DNA of 64,000 nucleotides from DASRAU01 sp035638075 (GTDB taxonomy: Bacteria > Acidobacteriota > Polarisedimenticolia > Gp22-AA2): assembly GCA_035638075.1 (NCBI GenBank), contig DASRAU010000034.1:1-64000 (forward strand), written 5' to 3'. Position 1 is the first letter of the stretch; the number at the start of each line of letters is the position of its first letter. Positions 60,738 through 64,000 of the stretch are shown one piece after another. The translations under genes were made by a program, and so were the position numbers. The notes beneath the pieces are model-generated. The model was not told where the DNA came from. It did not search any database and saw nothing but the letters and a program-made list of their open reading frames with translations.

Positions 60738-61154
60738 TCAGCAGGCGGGAGGCGCGCGGGCGGAATCCGGTTCCGCGGGCGGATCGGTGCTGGTCTGCGT
60801 CTTCCGCGCGACGACGCGGCCGGCTTGCGGCAGCGCACCGGGCGACGGCGCCGGCTGCGAATCGAGCGCGATCACGAGGGGGGACGGAGCGGTCGCTTTG
60901 CGACCGGAGGCCGGCGGAGCGGCGGGCAAGAGCGTCTGGCAGCAGGGAGGGACCGGACCGCTCATGGTCGTCGCGGCGGGGTCAGGATTCGAGTTCGGAC
61001 CGGTCGCCTGCATGTCGCCCGGGCAGCAGGGCTGCGCTCCGACGCAGCACCCGGCGAAAACCGGAGCCGCGAAGAGCGGCACGATGGTCGCCAGGGCGAC
61101 CAGGATCGGCAGGAGCCGGAACCGTCGCGTGGACCGTGCTTTCCCGGGGAGCAT
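60738..61154 (-). CDS. Secreted Cys-rich protein, start of metal/redox cluster
   Basis: A 138-residue exported protein (leader FRLLPILVALATIVPLFAAP, cleavage near VFA). The mature part has two Cys clusters, AGCCVGAQPCCPGD and VPPCCQTLLPA, then a Pro/Ala/Ser-rich tail ending PPAC. Paired Cys of this type bind soft metals. ATG 61154 is chosen; TTG 61163 is 9 nt upstream. It opens the minus-strand cluster ahead of TlpA with a 110-nt gap. I recall short Cys-cluster proteins of this kind near copper/mercury genes, but do not know a named family. Confidence 0.78.
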   Translation of the reverse strand: MLPGKARSTRRFRLLPILVALATIVPLFAAPVFAGCCVGAQPCCPGDMQATGPNSNPDPAATTMSGPVPPCCQTLLPAAPPASGRKATAPSPLVIALDSQPAPSPGALPQAGRVVARKTQTSTDPPAEPDSARAPPAC

Positions 61155-61391
61155 GGCGCTCAAGATACCTCAACTCGGGCCCACTGCCAGCGTCAACGCA
61201 CATTCGGGATGACAAGAAGGCCGTCCCTGTTGCACAATCCCGCCAACGCTTTCGCTGTTGACGCTCGGACGCCCGGGAGCTGTTTCATGTTCCGCAACGC
61301 GATCCGCAGCCATTCGTCGTGCCTACGGGCCGATGGCCCGCGCTTCCCGTCCGTTCGCCCTGCATCCGCCGTCACAGAAGGAGGGAGCCCT

Positions 61392-62873
61392 ATGCGCTTC
61401 GAGGCGAATTCCCAAGTGCCGAACCTCTCGTGGAAGATCTGGCCGCTGCTCGCGATCGCGCTGTCGGTCGCCGGCTGCGCCGTGACCGACGCCGATGCGA
61501 AGAAAGCGGGGTCGGAGACCAAGCTCGCCGACGCGGGGAAGGTCAAGAAGGTCCAGCCCAATGAGCCGGGTGGTGACAAGAAGGTCGGCAGCGGGCTCTC
61601 GTTCAAGGGACAGACCAAGGTCGACACGACGCCGATGCCGGCCGCGGCGCCCGGCTGGTTCTCCGAATCGGTGGCGAGCGGCGAGGACGACTGGGAGCCG
61701 GCGATCGCGGTCGACCCCGGCAACGCCAACTTCGTCTACCAGCTCGTCACCCGCTACACGGGACCGAAGCCGTGCGGCAACTGCAAGCTGCCCGCGATCT
61801 GGCTGCGCCGCTCCACCAACGCCGGCGCCACCTGGACCGGGCAATGGCTGAAGCAGACGACCAAGGCGCAGTACGACCCGCAGATCATGGTGGACATCAA
61901 CGGCAACGTGCACGCGGCGTTCCTGAACGGCACGACCCCCGGCTCGACCTACGTGAAGTCCACCGACCACGGCGTCACCTGGCCGACCATCAAGGACTGG
62001 GGCGGGAACGGCGCGAAGCCCCAGTGGAACGACCATCCCTGGCTCGGCGTGTCGCGCAACGGCAATGACGTTTACATCGGCTTCAACTCGAGCGACTCGT
62101 ATGCCGTTTCTTCGCACAACGGCGGGCTGACCTGGTCGAACCCGGTGAAGATGAACACCGACTCGCGCTACTACTTCCACCAGGGCGTCGCCATCAGCCC
62201 GACGAACGGCAGCGTCGCCTACATCGCGACGAGCGACTACACCAGCGGCAACACCTACAACGGCGACTCCTTCGTGAAGGTCTGGAAGACGACGAACGGA
62301 GGGACCTCGTGGACCAGCGTGCAGATCGACACGTCGAAACAGGTGCCGCCGTGCGGCTGGGCCGCCGGCTGCACGCAGGGTTTCTTCGGCACCACCCCGT
62401 CGATGGCGATCGACAGCGCCGGCAAGCTGCTCATCGCGTATCACATCAACACGGTGGACAACGCCCCCGAGCAGATGTACGTGCGCACCTCCACGGACGG
62501 CGTTACCTGGACGGCGCGGCAGCAGATCTCGGTCGCCAACACCGCGGTGAACAACGCCTTCCCGGCCGTGGCAGCGCACCCGACGACGGCGGGGGACTTC
62601 CGGGTCGCCTGGCAGGACGATCGCCAGGCGAGCACGACCGGCTTCAACACCTGGTACAAGCGGACCACCAACGGCGGCTCGACCTGGAGCGCCGATGTCC
62701 GCGTCTCCGACCTGACGTCGGGGGCGCCGTACAAGAACGCCAACGGCTATCTGTTCCCGTACGGCGACTACATGGAGATCTCGGTCGGCCCCGATGGCGT
62801 CAACCAGCTCACCTGGGGTGAGGGTGCTTCCTACACCGGCCCCGGCGGCTGCTGGACCGCCCGCGGCCAATAG
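61392..62873 (+). CDS. Exo-alpha-sialidase/BNR-repeat lipoprotein
   Basis: A 493-residue lipoprotein: a lipobox in LLAIALSVAGC near residue 30, a charged linker (VQPNEPGGDKKVGSGLSFKG), then a sialidase-like six-bladed propeller with Asp-box text (WLRRSTNAGATWTGQW, YVKSTDHGVTWPTIKDWGGN, YAVSSHNGGLTWSNPVKMNT, VWKTTNGGTSWTSVQID, YVRTSTDGVTWTARQQ). The catalytic Arg triad is not clear. A possible promoter (TTGACG at 61258-61263, about 19 nt from TTTCAT) precedes the gene. GAAGGAGGGA precedes ATG 61392. It ends with a double hairpin (62898-62984). Exposed on the outer membrane, probably glycan binding. Confidence 0.9.
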   Translation: MRFEANSQVPNLSWKIWPLLAIALSVAGCAVTDADAKKAGSETKLADAGKVKKVQPNEPGGDKKVGSGLSFKGQTKVDTTPMPAAAPGWFSESVASGEDDWEPAIAVDPGNANFVYQLVTRYTGPKPCGNCKLPAIWLRRSTNAGATWTGQWLKQTTKAQYDPQIMVDINGNVHAAFLNGTTPGSTYVKSTDHGVTWPTIKDWGGNGAKPQWNDHPWLGVSRNGNDVYIGFNSSDSYAVSSHNGGLTWSNPVKMNTDSRYYFHQGVAISPTNGSVAYIATSDYTSGNTYNGDSFVKVWKTTNGGTSWTSVQIDTSKQVPPCGWAAGCTQGFFGTTPSMAIDSAGKLLIAYHINTVDNAPEQMYVRTSTDGVTWTARQQISVANTAVNNAFPAVAAHPTTAGDFRVAWQDDRQASTTGFNTWYKRTTNGGSTWSADVRVSDLTSGAPYKNANGYLFPYGDYMEISVGPDGVNQLTWGEGASYTGPGGCWTARGQ

Positions 62874-62897
62874 GGCGGCGTCGGTTCGCTGACGGTC

Positions 62898-62984
62898 CCG
62901 GCACTCCTGAGTGCCGGCCCCGCGCCAAGCATTTCGATTGACAGGAGGGCCCGGCCGCCGCATCTGGTAGCCGGGCCCTTTGTG
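62898..62984 (+). terminator. Double hairpin terminator after the sialidase lipoprotein
   Basis: First hairpin CCGGCACT / AGTGCCGG (62898-62905, 62910-62917), loop CCTG. Second, stronger: GGGCCCGGC (62947-62955) with GCCGGGCCC (62970-62978), followed by TTTGTGTG. The second is the likely intrinsic terminator for the lipoprotein gene. The following gene starts 38 nt later. Confidence 0.65.
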
Positions 62985-63022
62985 TGTCCGCCGGGAGAGC
63001 GGCGGGTCGCAGGGCCCGCCGC

Positions 63023-64000
63023 CGTGACCTTCATCCGACCTACCCATCCGCTCCTGGCCGCCGCCGTCGTGCTGGTCCTTGCGGCATGGACGGCGCCCGA
63101 CGCGGGCGCTGCGACTTTCGGGGCGGCCTCGCTGACGGTCACCGCCGGCGGTGGGTTGAACGCCAGCACTTACAACGCCGGCTCGTTCGTCCTCGAGAAC
63201 CTTTCGCTCCAGGGGGTTCGGATCGTCCGGGTCCGGATCGATCTGTCCACCGCGCTGCTCCCGGATCTCGTCTTCGATCCGCTCGGGCTCGCCGGGGACA
63301 CCGTCGCCAAATGCCTCACGATCGACTCGAACCCGGGGCTCGTCGGATTCGTGAGCCCGGCCGATCCGTGCTCGAGCCCGTTCAGCGCGCCGCACGACGG
63401 CGGCTACCAGGTGCTGACTCTCGACTTCGACGACTTCCGCTCCGGCCGCAGCCTGCTCTTCTCGGTGGACGTCGATCCCAGCCTCATCCGCGGCGCCGGC
63501 GCCCCCGGTCCGGGTGAATCGGGAAGCGTCTCGGGGCTCGAGCTGACCGGCGCGACCATGCAGGTCACCTTCAGCGACGGGGCGGTGCTGCAGGGCGCGC
63601 TGTTCCCGATCGCCGGAGAGGACGGCGGGTCGCGAGCCGTCCTGCGCTACGGGGTGATCTCGTCGCTCGCGATCGCCATGCTCGGAGCGCCGCCGCTCCC
63701 GGCCACCCTGCCCTCGGCGTCGCAGACGGTGCGCCTGACCGGCTCGCCGGGGCTGCACGCCCGGCTGCTGCGCGTGGAAGGCTCTCTCGAGACGGCCGGT
63801 CTTCCGGGTAACGGCTTCGACGTCGAGCCCTTCGAGGCCGACACCGTCGTCGGAGTCGAGCAGTGGGCGGTGACGCTCGATGTCTCCGGAGTGGCCGACA
63901 TTCCGGTCAACCTGACCCGCGCGAGTCCCGACGCCGGCTTGAACTTCTTTGTCGCCGCGCCCGTCGGACCATCGGAGCGCACAGGAGCGCTCACGGCGAT
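63023..64000 (+). CDS. Secreted beta-rich protein, 5' part (runs off window)
   Basis: An open frame from GTG 63023 to the last base has no stop, so the 3' end is outside the window. It codes at least 325 residues. The leader LLAAAVVLVLAAWTAPDAGA is a signal peptide; the mature protein begins ATFGAASLTVTAGGGLNAS, followed by YNAGSFVLENLSLQGVRIVR, a malectin/carbohydrate-binding-like beta sandwich. The later text ATMQVTFSDGAVLQGALFP suggests further sandwich domains. I recall such modules in long secreted acidobacterial proteins, often with repeats. Start by GTG is supported by the reading frame and leader, not by a strong ribosome site. Confidence 0.7.

Noticed and set aside
60738..61154. Read-through extension of the Cys-rich protein past its TGA stop after PPAC
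   Set aside because: The following codons give no conserved-looking protein and end soon; no Cys-motif context at the stop.

Overview
The window looks like a chromosomal segment of a high-GC (roughly 70% by eye), Gram-negative-type bacterium. Outer-membrane barrels, a LolA-like protein, an OmpA-type lipoprotein and many Sec/lipoprotein signals show a diderm envelope. The mix of a Ser/Thr kinase fused to a TolB-like propeller, FG-GAP and BNR propeller proteins, CHAT/TPR, MMPL+LolA and DUF3237 genes is most like Acidobacteriota. This is inference: no rRNA or tRNA was seen, and Myxococcota-like lineages are not excluded. Coding density is very high. No gene-free gap exceeds 300 bases; the largest are 37907-38189 and 61155-61391, both between divergent genes. 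I saw no phage, IS element, CRISPR array or tRNA.

Layout. 1-3.0 kb: 3' half of an RND pump, a PQQ-type sugar dehydrogenase and a tiny Cys-rich secreted peptide. 3.1-7.9 kb: an OpuC/EgtUV-type ABC importer beside egtB-egtD (ergothioneine synthesis). 8-11.1 kb: a secreted protein, a DedA-rhodanese fusion with an in-frame UGA, and an LpxR-like barrel. 11.2-16.9 kb: a minus-strand operon of alcohol dehydrogenase, a duplicated-domain protein, DyP peroxidase, catalase-like protein and crotonase. 17-25.8 kb: CNBD-flavoprotein plus UBP zinc finger, tandem DUF3237 proteins, hydrolases, a peroxiredoxin-like protein and a pyridine nucleotide-disulfide oxidoreductase. 25.9-37.9 kb: kinase-propeller, MMPL+LolA, metallo-hydrolase plus FG-GAP, AraC regulator and OmpA lipoprotein. 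38.2-43.1 kb: a three-gene CHAT protease / unknown / chymotrypsin-fold protease operon. 43-57.9 kb: PAP2, an SGNH pseudogene, GFA, FG-GAP, serine hydrolase, GGDEF/EAL, Kazal-repeat inhibitor, MoaD plus BNR pair and a membrane protein. 57.9-61.2 kb: SodB and a periplasmic metal/redox cluster. 61.4-64 kb: an exo-sialidase-like lipoprotein and a secreted protein running off the end.

The most notable result is two candidate selenoproteins. At 58557-59078 (minus) a secreted heavy-metal-associated (HMA) domain has both Cys of its CxxC motif encoded by TGA. At 9038-9991 (plus) a DedA-rhodanese protein has TGA where Cys is expected in its active-site loop, and the rhodanese C-terminus continues intact to a TAG. 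In each case a small hairpin has its apical loop starting 21 nt after the (first) UGA, as expected for a bacterial SECIS element. Conventional gene calling would cut both genes.

Much of the rest serves thiol/redox and metal handling: ergothioneine synthesis and possible transport, DyP and catalase-like haem proteins, a peroxiredoxin, two flavoprotein disulfide-reductase relatives, TlpA and superoxide dismutase.
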